Below are positions 1 through 9,380 of a DNA stretch of 64,000 bases, one piece after another. Source of the DNA: Shinisaurus crocodilurus (lineage: Eukaryota > Chordata > Lepidosauria > Squamata > Shinisauridae); contig CM037878.1 of the NCBI GenBank assembly GCA_021292165.1, forward strand, positions 6,140,804-6,204,803, written 5' to 3'. The notes below the pieces were generated by a model that saw nothing but the letters and a program-made list of their open reading frames with translations, searched no databases and was not told the origin of the DNA. Made by a program: the position numbers and the translations under genes. The stretch's first letter is position 1. The number at the start of each line of letters is the position of its first letter.

Positions 1-338
1 TCTCCCCTCAGTCTCCTCTTCTGAAGGCTACACATGCCCAGTTCTTTCAGTCTCTCCTCATAGGGCCTTGTTTCCAGTCCCTTTATCATCCTTGTTGCCC
101 TCCTCTGAACCCTCTCCAGTTTGTCTATGTCCTTCTTAAAGTGAGGTGCCCAGAACTGGACGCAGTACTCAAGATGAGGCCTAACCAGTGCCGAGTAAAG
201 GGGAATTATCACTTCCCGCGATTTGGAAGCTATACTTCTATGAATGCAGCCCAAAATAGCATTTGCCTTCTTTGCAGCCACATCGCATTGCTGGCTCATA
301 TTCAGTTTGTGATCTACCACAATCCCCAGCAGCAGCAT
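1..338 (-). mobile_element. CR1 LINE fragment, 3' part of ORF2 (minus strand)
   Basis: The block is nearly the same as 23855-24186, which lies inside a longer CR1 copy whose minus strand encodes the C-terminal end of a reverse transcriptase. It is cut by the window start and stops abruptly near the words for 'gatctaccacaat'. Only the part encoding residues around the conserved [14 protein letters not shown] region remains. It is non-functional. Confidence 0.85.
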
Positions 339-440
339 CTCCGGGTGGGGCTGGAAATATTCCTGCCTGCAACCCTGCAAAGCCACTGCCAGCCAGTGTC
401 GAAAACACCGGGCTAGACTCGGCGCAGGGCAGCTTCCGGC
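335..440 (+). repeat. tRNA-SINE 3' half
   Basis: The segment matches the body of a tRNA-derived SINE seen more fully at 58820-59085 and 62735-63290: 'agcatctccgggt', then a 'ctgcctgcaaccctg' block, then 'gccagccagtgtcgaaaac' and 'gggctaga'. The tRNA-like 5' half is absent. It abuts the CR1 fragment directly, so one inserted at the end of the other or both were joined by deletion. Confidence 0.6.
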
Positions 441-556
441 ATTCCTCAGTGTTTTCTCTGGTCTGACCTGAACATGACCTAATGATTGCCTTTTGCGAAG
501 ACAACACTTTGTGCTTGTGATGAAGCGAACTGGAGTCCACAAAAGCTTATGCCAGC

Positions 557-928
557 TTAAACCTGTTTAAGCCACACATCTGAAGTAGCCTTATTTTGTT
601 GGGGGGAAACCCCATTGATTTTAATAGGGACTCGTGGAGTCAGCTTTGGGAGTGACTCGGGACTCGGGACTCGTGAGTCACCATTTTGGACCAAGGACTT
701 GGACTCGAGACTCGGGTCCAAAGACTCGTGACTCGACTCGTGACTTGAGACCAGGGCTTTTTTTCTGGTGGAACTCACCGGAACTGAGTTCCAGCACCTT
801 TTCTTCTATTAATTGCATTACAATTTAATCGCCATCTACTCCCGAGGAAATGTAATCCAAGAGTTCCGGTACCCTTTTCTCCAGAAAAAAAAGCACTGCT
901 TGAGACCAAGGACTCTTCAACATCCCTG
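557..928 (-). mobile_element. non-autonomous hAT, GACTCG family, truncated copy (minus)
   Basis: This is the reverse complement of the first half of the elements at 16841 and 39653: the 'cttattttgttgggggg' block, 'ccattgattttaataggga', a run of GACTCG-type units, 'ccattttggaccaagga', and a terminal CATCCCTG at 921-928. The distal half is missing beyond about 557. A second hAT MITE (752-898) has inserted into it. One perfect AP-1 motif TGAGTCA lies at 674-680. Confidence 0.8.
752..898 (+). mobile_element. 147-bp hAT MITE with intact TSD, nested in the GACTCG element
   Basis: The ends are CAGGGCTTTTTTTCTGG and CCAGAAAAAAAAGCACTG, near-perfect terminal inverted repeats. An exact 8-bp duplication CTTGAGAC flanks it (744-751 and 899-906). 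The same family is present in the opposite orientation at 25834-25979. It has no coding capacity, so it must be moved by a transposase encoded elsewhere (inference from hAT biology). Confidence 0.92.
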
Positions 929-1085
929 GTCTCTGCAGCTATTTCTCTTGCTTCGCAAGCTGATGGTTTTGTCTTGGGGATTGCGTCCGATGGCTTATGT
1001 AGCCCTTCTCTCCTTGGAGACCATCCCAGGGTGTGAGGAAAGGTCAACTTTTGAGTGTCTTTTTCCAAAGGGTGGAGGCATTCCT

Positions 1086-1086
<1 letters not shown>

Positions 1087-1126
<40 letters not shown>
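1087..1126 (+). repeat. (GAT)n microsatellite
   Basis: About 13 perfect GAT/ATG units. Read on the minus strand they give a run of histidines, which is not a gene. The array touches the left TSD of the hAT element starting at 1133. Confidence 0.97.
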
Positions 1127-1132
1127 CGCTTC

Positions 1133-1661
1133 CAGGGATGGGGACTCAGACTCGAGGACTCGACTCGTGAGTCGGACTGAGTCCCCCCTCTGACTCGACT
1201 CGGACTCGAGTCCCAATATTTTTAATGGGACTCGAGACTCGACTCGGGACTCGAGACCAAGGACTCTTCAACATCCCTGGGCTGTGCCAGAAGGAGTGGA
1301 GAGGAGCGTGATTGCCGGCGAAGAGCGCATGGAAGCGGGGTGTGCCGCTGCTCGGCCACTATGGACGGCTACCAGGAGTGCAGCCCCAACAGTGTGTCAA
1401 GATTTATTTTGATTGATGTGTTGCATACTTGGGAGAGGCAGAAGAAGGACCTGAGATTACTCTGTGTGGCTGCTCTGAGTGTGAAGTAGCCTTATTTTGT
1501 TGGGAAAAAACCCCATTGATTTTAATAGGGACTCGTGGAGTCAACTTTGGGAGTGACTCGTGACTCATGAGTCACCATTTTGGACCAAGGACTCAGACTC
1601 GGACTCGAGACTCGGGTCCAAAGACTCGTGACTCGAGACCAAGGACTCTTCAACATCCCTG
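1133..1661 (-). mobile_element. non-autonomous hAT, GACTCG family (minus)
   Basis: The ends are CAGGGATG and CATCCCTG. The flanks TGCGCTTC (1125-1132) and TGTGCTTC (1662-1669) form an 8-bp TSD with one mismatch. Inside are two GACTCG-rich blocks separated by a 'gtgtgccgctgctcggccac' type spacer that also occurs in the 16841 copy. An internal CATCCCTGGG near 1274 repeats the terminal motif. Two adjacent AP-1 sites, TGACTCA and TGAGTCA, occupy 1561-1574. Confidence 0.9.
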
Positions 1662-1983
1662 TGTGCTTCTTTGTAAATTAATGGAGATACACAATAATGC
1701 AAATGTAGTGTGAGAAGGAGCACAATCCCACCCCAAAGCGGCTGGATAAAGGTGGCATCTTTTCCATGTTCAATCATTAGGGCTCGCTTGGGTGGCTGAC
1801 TCTGGGCTGAGAGATTGCTCCAAGAGCTTGGCTGTGGAATAGTACAGCAATTTTAATAAATGTAATTCAAGCCTTTATGCTTGAATTCTTTTATTCTGCT
1901 CTCAGTGTATACAGTTATGCATGGTGTGAGGAATGTGGAGGAGAGGGATATTAGATAATATTAGAAGCCAGGGTTATCCCAAG

Positions 1984-2396
1984 TAGGGATGCACAGGCTG
2001 TGTAAAATCTGTTCCATGTGCGTTTTCCGGATTTACAGGCGCCTTTCATTTCCGCTCATTGACAGAATTGGATTTTGCACAAATGTGTCCGTATGCGTTT
2101 GCGCGAATTAGCACTTGTGCAAATCCACACTTCTGAAAATGTGCATTCCCCCCCCCCCACCAAATATGTATTTTCGCACTTTAGCCTATGGGGGGAAATG
2201 TGCGTTTTCATTGGTGTTTTTTTAATTTTTTTCGACGACTAAATTTGTGTAAAATTATGGAAAGTAAAAAACAGGTCCGCAAGTCCGCAGAACCTTGTGT
2301 GACTCGGGAAAAGCCAGTCTGCTGCGGAATCCATCGGACGGATTTATAGAAATTCAAATTCATTTGAGTCCGTTGCTGATTTCGCCAACATCCTTA
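1984..2396. mobile_element. probable hAT element with TAGGGATG ends
   Basis: The block starts TAGGGATGCACAGG and ends CAACATCCTTA, which are inverted. The interior is rich in 'gcacattt', 'gcgtttgcgcg' and C/G homopolymers, like the blocks at 53395-53693 and 27300-27800. I see no convincing TSD, so the borders are tentative. Confidence 0.5.
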
Positions 2397-2474
2397 GAAG
2401 AAGCTGAAACGTGGGAAAGCGTCTTCACACAGCACACAGTTGAACAGTGGGTTGTGTCCAGTGTTAGTCTAACT

Positions 2475-2609
2475 CAGTGTTCTCCAACCTTGTGTCCCCA
2501 GATGTTTTTGGCCTACAACTCCCAGCATGCCCCAGCCAGCTACGCTGGCTGGGGCAAGCTGGGAGTTGTAGGCCAAAAACATCTGGGGACACAAGGTTGG
2601 AGAACACTG
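2475..2609. mobile_element. palindromic hAT MITE, 135 bp (foldback family A)
   Basis: The two arms are almost perfect inverted repeats: CAGTGTTCTCCAACC at one end, its complement at the other, meeting at a 'cagccagctacgctggctgg' centre. TSDs are GTCTAACT and GTCAAACT (2467-2474, 2610-2617; one mismatch). This is the commonest repeat in the window, with intact copies at 24935, 28725, 37174, 56438 and 58008. Confidence 0.93.
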
Positions 2610-2639
2610 GTCAAACTTAATTCCCATTCGTTTCAATGG

Positions 2640-3110
2640 ATCCACTCGAAGTAAGGCTAATACTGGGATACAACCCAGTGGAATTCTCTACCACAAGGTA
2701 TAGCGATGTCCACCAAGTGGCTTTGAAAAGGGGATGGACATACTCGTGGAGAAGAAGGCTATCAATGGCTGTTAGTCTTGATGGCTATATACCTCCAGTA
2801 TCAGAGGCAGCCTGCCGTTGTTGAGTCACTCAGGAGAAACTGAGGAAGGGCTAAAGTGCTCCTGTCCTGCTTGTGTGGGCTTCCCCCCCGGAGATCGCTG
2901 GCTGGCCACTGTGACTGAGGACCGTTGTTGGTCAGCTCCTGCACGGCTGCAATTACGATTTTATTGTATGAAACTGATTTTAATTGTTTGGATTTGTTTT
3001 ATGTGATGTGTGTGTGTTACGGATTTTATGAACTCTTTTTTTTTTGTTTTTTGTAAGCCTCTTGTGTATTTTATACAGAAAAACCAGGATATTAAATATT
3101 TAAGTAAATA
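2640..3110 (+). mobile_element. CR1 LINE 3' end
   Basis: The sequence runs 'ggaattctctaccacaag', 'gtggctttgaaaagggg', 'gagaagaaggctatcaatgg' and 'cctccagtatcagaggcag', the same order as the 3' end of the CR1 at 16180-16840. The reading frame is broken. The tail past about 2960 is AT-rich and no longer clearly CR1. Confidence 0.75.
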
Positions 3111-4220
3111 AAATAGCCTAATCTACCCCACAGGGCTGTGTTGGGGTGAGGGACAACCTTGAGCTGAGCTCCTTGGAGGAAAGGTGATGAAAAATATGTA
3201 AATACTATATATTTTTTCTTTTACCAAAAGAACCAGTGGCTGCCTCAGGCAATCCAATCATCCTGCTACACTCTTATGGATCCTTAAGGCAAGGGCTCAG
3301 GATGAGTCCATGCCCTGCAGAGGGAAAAGGAGGCTGAAGCTTCTGTCCCTGGGACTCAGTGGCCCAGTGCTGAGAAGCAGGAAGGATGAGCAGTCAGTGG
3401 CCATGCTGGCTGGAGACTATGGGATGTTTAGTCCGACACACCTGGAGGGCACCCGATTGCAGAAGGCTGCCTTAGAGCATGTGCAGAGTGCCTTTCCCTT
3501 TGTCGAGTGTCAGCGTGTCCCTACATCTAGGGTTGGAGTGAAAGGGTTTTCCAGATTTAAAAAAAATGGATGACTTTGGGCTGTCTTCTCACTCCTGGGA
3601 TGATTTATGCGCCACCTGTGACCATGATGGTGAGAAATTATTTTTATTTTAGGTAAAATGGATGCTTTTCAGATGTTGAGAGAAAGTACGTGTGCATGAT
3701 GTGAGAAAAATCTGGGTTGTGCCGCCCGTCTGTTCTTATCCTGATCTCTGAGCATTCATCCAGTGGTCAGTACAGAACTCTCAAATGGCAGGATGAGAGC
3801 TCTGAGTACAGATTCATGGATTGTCACCAGCTGTTCGTCATGGAGGCTGCACTGGGAGACCCCTATGGATCCTTCACTGCTTGCCTTCACGAGGGTAGTC
3901 AAATCTTCTCTTTTTAATCTGGCTTCTGAGCCTTCCTAGGTATTATGGCTGCTTTGAGTTTTACTGTTTGCTGTTGCTTGCTATATTGTTTCAATGGATT
4001 GTATCCGTGTTAGCCCATTGAAATGAATGCTACTCAAGTTGGTCATGGCTAACTGAAGTGTCATTCATTTCAGTGGATCTACTCTAACATCGGATACCAT
4101 CCACCGTTTTTAGTGTCCGCCGCTCTGATCTCCTTAGGTTTTCGAATGCATTTTTTACATTATTTTTTGGGTTCTGCAAATTACATCGCAAGTTTGGAAT
4201 GGCACAGGCCTTGACTACAG
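3111..4220. other. mostly unique sequence
   Basis: I see no gene. A short degenerate palindromic-MITE fragment lies around 3460 ('gggcacccgatt...'). Near 4000-4090 there is a small repeat related to 20422-20505 ('actgaagtgtcattcatttcagtgg'). The rest shows no recognisable element. Confidence 0.5.
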
Positions 4221-4284
4221 ATTGGGTTCAGTTGTCGGAGTTACGAACCGGGTAAATTCTGGTCAGAAACGAACAAATGCATTT

Positions 4285-5190
4285 CTCACACATCCCTCAT
4301 TGGGAGAGCACCTGCTTTGCATGCAAAAGCCCCCCCCCCCCAATCCCTGGGATCTCCAGATCCGGCTCAGGGAAAGATCTCTGTCTGAAATCCTCGTAGA
4401 GCTGCACTGCAGCCAGTCAGTATAGAGCAGTGATGGCGAACCTTTTTGAGCCCGAGTGCCCAAACTGCAACACAAAACCAACTTATTTATTTCAAAGTGC
4501 CAACACTGCAATTAAACCTGAATACCGAGGTTTTAGTTTTAGAAAAACAACTCATACAGTTGCCCAAACTAATTAACATATTTTGTCTTAAAAGAAAAAC
4601 ACAGTAATAGCTTTCAATGATACAAAGTTTTTTGTTGGAAAAAAAATCAACTCCAAAAATTATTATAGTACTACATTGTACACATAGCCTGAAGGGAATT
4701 TAAACAAACTTTTTAAATAATTAGGCACATGTATTTTTGGATAAGGGATTCTCAACTTGTAATATGATTATATGCCAGACTGAAATTGTATGGGGCAAGC
4801 TTTACCCCGGGTCCTTTCCCTGCTTCTACAGGTGTCGGATTAGTAAAAGTAAAAGTCAACCTGTACTAGGATGAGCAAGATAAACAAGAAAACTAAACGT
4901 GCTTAACACATTTTAAACACTTTATGTCTTGGACTGCAAACACTGCATTAGGTAAAAGTTTGCATTGGGCATGCTTTTGCACAATTAATGTGATTTTTGC
5001 TATTGCATGCATGCAGAAGGGGACAGTCTTTTTGCGATCTGGTGGTGGTGACCAATGGCTCGAGTGCCCACAGAGAGGGCCTTGTGTGCCAGCTGTGGCA
5101 CCCGTGCCATAGGTTCGCCATCACTGGTATAGAGACCAGACGGGGCAGGACAGACCCAAGGCCTCATTCAGTCTAAGGCAGCTTCCTATA
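4285..5190 (+). repeat. tRNA-SINE split by a hAT insertion
   Basis: The left part (4285-4427) has 'gggagagcacctgctttgcatgcaaaag', the B-box-like region and 'gagctgcactgcagccagtcag'. The right part (5127-5190) continues with 'gaccagacgggg' and ends 'ctaaggcagcttcctatatt'. The 699-bp hAT element between them duplicates GTATAGAG, so the two halves are one SINE. Confidence 0.85.
4428..5126. mobile_element. hAT (Charlie-like) non-autonomous element, 699 bp
   Basis: The terminal inverted repeats are CAGTGATGGCGAACC and GGTTCGCCATCACTG. An exact 8-bp TSD GTATAGAG lies at 4420-4427 and 5127-5134. The interior is AT-rich and has no transposase ORF. The ends resemble widespread Charlie-type hAT elements of amniotes (family recognised from memory, not searched). 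Confidence 0.92.
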
Positions 5191-5390
5191 TTAAAAAATG
5201 GAAGTAATCTTACGACATTATCCCAGACATTATCTAGTTGTAATTCTTACAACAACCCGGAAAGGTTTGTGGGTGCTATGATTATTCACATTATATTGCA
5301 GTTGAGAGGTGGCAAGCTGCCTAAGGCCAGCTCAGGAGCTCAGGGCAATGGTGGGGAATTCCTGCCCTGTTGCTCATTGTCTTTGGGTGC

Positions 5391-5513
5391 AATCCTTTTA
5401 TGCAGGTTTAGACACACCGAAGTCCTACAGCTCCCAGCATTCCCCAGCCAGCGCAGCTGGCTGGGGAATGCTGGGAGTTGTAGGACTTCGGTGTGTCTAA
5501 ACCTGCATAGGAT
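5391..5513. mobile_element. near-perfect palindromic MITE, TGCAGGTTTAGACA type (family B)
   Basis: Bases 5401-5507 form an almost perfect palindrome with one mismatched pair and a centre at 'ccagcgcagctgg'. The arms continue outward with 'atcctttta' and 'taggat'. A degenerate relative is at 62295-62375. It shares 'ctcccagcat' with family A, but its termini differ. Confidence 0.8.
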
Positions 5514-6090
5514 AATAACTTTGCTACGTCAGCTCTTACTAACGCTCGTAGTGAATTAATAATATACATCTGTGCATGCCATTATGTCTGATGTATCGGT
5601 GTAATAACGTTTGCATACAAGGTATGTGTCTGGTCATGGATGTTTGCCTTTCGTTAGACGTGAAGTAATGGGAGTCAGTTTTCTGTTGACACAAATCTCT
5701 TCCTCCGGCGAAAACACAGATCTCTTCATCTGGGTGTAGGACGAATCCAAATGAAATACTACATATATTTGAATGGCGATTTTTTTGTCAAAAGTAAAAG
5801 TAATAATAAAGGCTGCATTTGCAATGCGTAGTTCTTTTCTTCCTCTGCTTAGGGACTTGCTTTTCCATTTGCCTGGTGGTGGATAATTCCATGTAATCTG
5901 AAACCTTGTGCTGGGGCTGGCGTCTGTTTGCATCTTTTCCTTGGGTTTTAAGAAGTGCTCAGTCCTGCCTAATGCAATTGGATTTATATCTCTCAAACTG
6001 AAATGTGTTGGGCATTGCTTAATTGCTCTGGGAATAGATAAGCCCTCTCTTTCCCCCCACCCAACTCCCAAAACCTGAGGACCCTGTGTT
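5514..6090. other. apparently unique sequence upstream of the delta-N promoter
   Basis: No repeat is recognised. The minus strand is open for 145 codons (5634-6071), but the composition looks random and no family is recognised. It lies about 1 kb upstream of the P2 TATA box and could hold regulatory sites, which I cannot pick out. Confidence 0.4.
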
Positions 6091-6104
6091 TGTCCCCCAG
6101 AGCG

Positions 6105-6232
6105 GCCTTCCCCAGCCTGGTGCTTTCCAGATGTGTTGAGCTACAACTTGCAGAATCCCCCAGCCAGGGAGATTCTGGGAGTTGTAGTCCAACACGTCTG
6201 GAGGGCACCAGGTTGTAGAAGGGTGCTCTAGA
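6105..6232. mobile_element. degenerate palindromic MITE (family C, 'ccagatgtgtt')
   Basis: The left arm is 'ccttccccagcctggtgc...agctacaacttgcagaatcccccagcc' and the right arm is 'gattctgggagttgtagtccaacac...ggcaccaggttgtagaag'. Relatives lie at 10711-10810, 22143-22220, 32570-32703 and 47375-47492. The arms are diverged, so this is an older family than A. Confidence 0.75.
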
Positions 6233-6329
6233 CAACGAGCTATATTTTGTTCTTGGAAACCAGGGGAGAAGTCTCTCCTTTGCTGTAGTCGTGGTACATG
6301 ACCTTAACGTATAGCTCTTCGCTGGATCC

Positions 6330-6515
6330 GAATAAAGGTCCATCTAGTCCAGCATCCTGTTAGTGGCGGTGATGACCAAGAGGCCTCTGGGAAGCCCACA
6401 AGCAAGACGCAAAAGCAATAGCCTTCCCCTCACGCTCTCTCTCCCCCCCCATCCCCCCAGCAACTGTAGTTTAGGGGTATACTGCCTCTGATCTTGGAGG
6501 ATCCATTTAGCTACC
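6330..6515 (-). mobile_element. CR1 LINE 3' end (minus)
   Basis: 'ggtccatctagtccagcatcctg', 'gggaagcccacaagcaag' and 'tatactgcctctgat' are the reverse complement of the 3' end of CR1 seen at 16680-16840. Only the non-coding 3' region remains. It ends roughly 470 bp upstream of the delta-N TATA box. Confidence 0.75.
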
Positions 6516-6987
6516 ATCGCCAGGCCCAGGTTCAGGCAGGGCTTTCTCTGACTGTCGGTTCTTCATCTGCAAAGCCAGGAGGGTCGCTCGACCTTCCTTA
6601 AAGCAAGTGTGTGGGGCTTGCAGAACGTTTTGGGAAAACCAGTGATGAGCAGTGCTTTTCGGTAAAGATTAAGCTGGTGAGGTGCCCTTGACAGATGGCT
6701 CCCCATCTTCACTAGTTTCAAACTTCGCATAGGCAGCGAGCGAAAGCCCCGGGTGTGTCGTCCCCCACTGCGCCTGAGCTCTTTTTGCTCCCTCTCTGGC
6801 GTGCGCGCTCTTTCTTCTCTTCTTCCCCTCCTTTCCCTTTGAGAGATTGGTGATAAGGATTCCTTAACCACTTAATGAGCTGGGAGAGGCCTCCCTCCCT
6901 TGGCGTTGAGGAGTCCAGGTGTGCACATTTTGACAGGTAGAGGAGCCAGGCAGGTCTGCCCCACCCCCCTCCTTGCCCAAAGAGAAG

Positions 6988-6995
6988 TATATAAG
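6988..6995 (+). promoter_or_regulatory. TP63: TATA box of the internal TP63 P2 (delta-N) promoter
   Basis: TATATAAG lies 168 bp upstream of the delta-N ATG. A start of transcription about 25-32 bp downstream (near 7015-7025) would give a leader of roughly 140 nt. That p63 has an internal promoter feeding the delta-N exon is established; that this exact box is used is inference. CC-rich sequence ('ccccacccccctcc', 6959-6973) sits just upstream and could serve as an SP/KLF site. Confidence 0.65.
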
Positions 6996-7017
6996 GGAAC
7001 CTTAAATTATCTCGGGA

Positions 7018-7162
7018 GGCACACACTTGTCCTGACAGCTGGCAAGCGGAGTCACCCATTTCTTTCCCTGGGGTCTCATTGGGGGTGGGGGCGCTGGTGG
7101 GAAGGAAAAACACCCTGGAGCCCGAGGAGAGGACGGCAGCTCTGCTTGACCTCACTGCTAAC
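7018..7162 (+). other. TP63: delta-Np63 5' leader, open in frame
   Basis: This is the stretch between the inferred transcription start and the ATG. It contains no ATG in any frame. In the frame of the delta-N ATG it has no stop codon back to TAA at 6992-6994, inside the TATA box. A CTG at 7115 has A at -3 and G at +4 and would add 16 residues, LEPEERTAALLDLTAN, before the normal methionine. The start border is an estimate from the TATA position. Confidence 0.55.
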
Positions 7163-7204
7163 ATGTTGTACCTCGAAAATAATGCCCAGTCCCAATACAA
7201 TGAG
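7163..7204 (+). CDS. TP63: TP63 delta-N-specific first coding exon
   Basis: This exon encodes the 14 residues MLYLENNAQSQYNE, the isoform-specific N-terminus of delta-Np63. From memory the mammalian sequence is MLYLENNAQTQFSE, so three conservative changes separate them. delta-Np63 is a nuclear, DNA-binding p53-family protein that lacks the main transactivation domain; it maintains basal cells of stratified epithelia and can oppose p53/TAp63. The ATG has A at -3. The exon ends in GAG followed by the donor GTAAGA (7205-7210) in phase 0, and exon 4 at 35384 also begins in phase 0. A TATA box lies upstream. The next in-frame codons after the donor do not resemble p63, which supports splicing here. 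TP73 is excluded because its delta-N exon and exon 4 have a different sequence. Confidence 0.97.
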
Positions 7205-7210
7205 GTAAGA

Positions 7211-7886
7211 CATCTCAAGCCTTTGCTAGCATTTCTCTCTCTGTGCCCACTTTTATGCTCTCTCTAATGCAGAGCGAAGGCTTTGTCTTTAGGAGGCTTT
7301 TCTCCTTCCAGGGGCAGACAGACTGTGCAGCGCTTAAGTTTTCTTCTAGCTAGGTTGAATTAATTTGCGGGCGGGCGGGTGGGTGGGAATTTATTATTTG
7401 AGTTTTGGCCCACCGAGTGGCTTTTCCTTGACTAAGAACTGCAAAAAAAGAGGGAAAAAGTGCCAATCAGTCCCTAGAAATGGGGTGCTTTTGTCTGTGT
7501 TGACTGTAAACCATTGTAACTTGTCTTTTTATTGACATATTAGACGGCTAGGTGAAGAAGCACATTGCAGTCAGGACATCGGGGCTTGAAAAGCAATGCA
7601 AACAGAGGTCTTCAGGTGCAAGATTGTTTGCAGATAGCGAGTTAATGGAGCTAGTTTTCCTTAATGTGGCTAATTGCCCCCCCCCCCCCAACCCTCTGTC
7701 CAGGAGGAGAAATGCCTCTTTGAATCTCTGTCAACAATCCATGCATATGATGCGGCTGAAAAATGTGTATGCGCGGAGTGTCTCCTGGGCTCCTTGTTTG
7801 CAAAGCAATTATTTCTGTTTGGGTGTCCGGGAGAGACTGTGTATGTAAAAGTGTAGACTCGAAAGTGGACTGATTTAAGATCGAGG

Positions 7887-7924
<38 letters not shown>

Positions 7925-8340
7925 TGGGGGGAAATGCTACATCTTGAGAAAGTTGAACCTCCTGCGCCAGACTTGACAACCATATTAGCTTACATTCCAG
8001 GGCAGCCGGGTTGTTGACACCACCTGAAAGGGAAGGCACCGAAATCCTGTGATCTGAGCGAGTGTCTTGGGGGGGGGGTATCATCTCTGCAGCTTGCCCA
8101 GACTTTGTTTTTCCAGACCTTGCAAATGTGCAACATGGGTCCATTTGGGAACAAAATACATGGGACGAGGTGGGGAAGGGGAGGGGCAGGATTGCTTTGG
8201 AGCGTGTGATGGAAGGAGACACTGTTTCAGAAAGCTATCCTTGCTTTAGTAAATCTCATTTGTGTGCAAGCATCTCCAAACGGTTTGGAGAATCTACTGG
8301 GAAGGGATGGACTGGAGAAGCTTAGGATAGGTTTAATTAA
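7211..8340. other. intron start, unique sequence with microsatellite
   Basis: No transposable element is recognised in the first kilobase of the intron. It has a C10 run near 7677 and a (GT)n at 7889-7922. The absence of insertions next to the P2 exon fits with regulatory constraint, but the sample is small. Confidence 0.45.
7889..7922 (+). repeat. (GT)n microsatellite
   Basis: About 17 uninterrupted GT units, 0.7 kb downstream of the delta-N exon. Confidence 0.97.
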
Positions 8341-8346
8341 ATACGA

Positions 8347-8420
8347 AGAACATAAGAACAGCCCGAAGCTGGATTATACCATCAAGCCCAGTGTTCCGTT
8401 TCCGACAGTGGCCAGTCAGA
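8347..8420 (-). mobile_element. short CR1 3' remnant (minus)
   Basis: 'gaacataagaacagcccgaagctgga' and 'catcaagcccagtgttc' match the 3' terminus of CR1 copies such as 57690-57810. The adjacent 8465-8500 'ctgcccatctgtaaaatgg' is a MIR/SINE-like 3' scrap. Confidence 0.55.
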
Positions 8421-8509
8421 ACCCTCTTTGTTCAGCTGTGATTTTCAAGTTGAGTCGCGTCAAGCCTCAACTGCCCATCTGTAAAATGGAAATATTAGTA
8501 ACATAACCC

Positions 8510-9380
8510 TATTCAGCCTAACAAGAACATGATTTCTGGTCTGGAAGAATACATGTATACACAGGCTTTCTGGGACCCTGCATACTGGTTTGGTCTCACA
8601 AAACCTTCCGTTGAGGTGAATGCCGCGTGGATGGTTATGTTGCTGTCGTCTTGAGTGGAATTTCTCCACATCTTGCATTGCTTTTTTTGGATAATACTGC
8701 CTATTAGTTCCTACTCGACACCGAATCACTTACTCCTCCACTGCCTGTTTGTGTGACACGATCTTTCCTAAACTGTTTTTGCTTCCACTGTTTGTGCCTG
8801 ATCAATATCTGATCTCCTTTCCTTCAGGGTGGGAACACATCTGATATTCCTCACAGGATTTCTTCACCTGTCCTACTGACAGCTCGCTCAGTGGCCTTCA
8901 TTCACACAGTTCAAATGCTTCATCATTCACACAGTTCACATGCTGTATACATCACAGTGGTGTTTCTTTGTTAAAACGGAGGCTTCGGGTACTGCTTTAA
9001 AGTGGATGGTTGTTTGCTTTTAAGCACTGAGATGTGGCGTATGTAGTGAAAAAGTTGGTTCTCTGAACATTTCAGATCCAAAGTGGGGAAATTTATTTTT
9101 AGGCAAACTCTTTTCATTCCTTTTACTGCACTGTCATATCCATAATTAAACAGGGAAAGCTGTTCTGCAGTTTTAAGCAAATTATATGGCGGGGGAGAAT
9201 TGTGGGTGGTGCTTTATGCGATTTTTGTAATGTTTCGGCGTAGGCTCTATTTCCTTTGCAATGCGGAGGAACGTGAAAATCGTGCTAATTCCAAATGGGC
9301 TGGCATTATTCCAGAGTCCCCGAAGGGGGGCCAAAACTGACGCAAAAACGATAATTTAAAAGGTTAGCAATCCTGACTCG
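8510..9380. other. unique intronic sequence
   Basis: I recognise no gene, RNA or transposon. There is one short imperfect direct repeat ('attcacacagttcaaatgc', 8901-8942). Confidence 0.4.

Noticed and set aside
995..1216. Frame with a polyhistidine run on the minus strand
   Set aside because: It is the (GAT)n microsatellite plus a hAT end read in reverse; not coding.
5634..6071. 145-codon open frame on the minus strand upstream of the P2 promoter
   Set aside because: The protein resembles no family, has no domain or periodicity, and the start and end have no gene context. Long chance frames are expected in 64 kb.
7079..7267. 62-residue frame covering the delta-N exon and reading into the intron
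   Set aside because: Its apparent start is TTG rather than ATG, and the part after 7204 is intron. Only the upstream in-frame opening was kept, as a separate finding based on the CTG at 7115.
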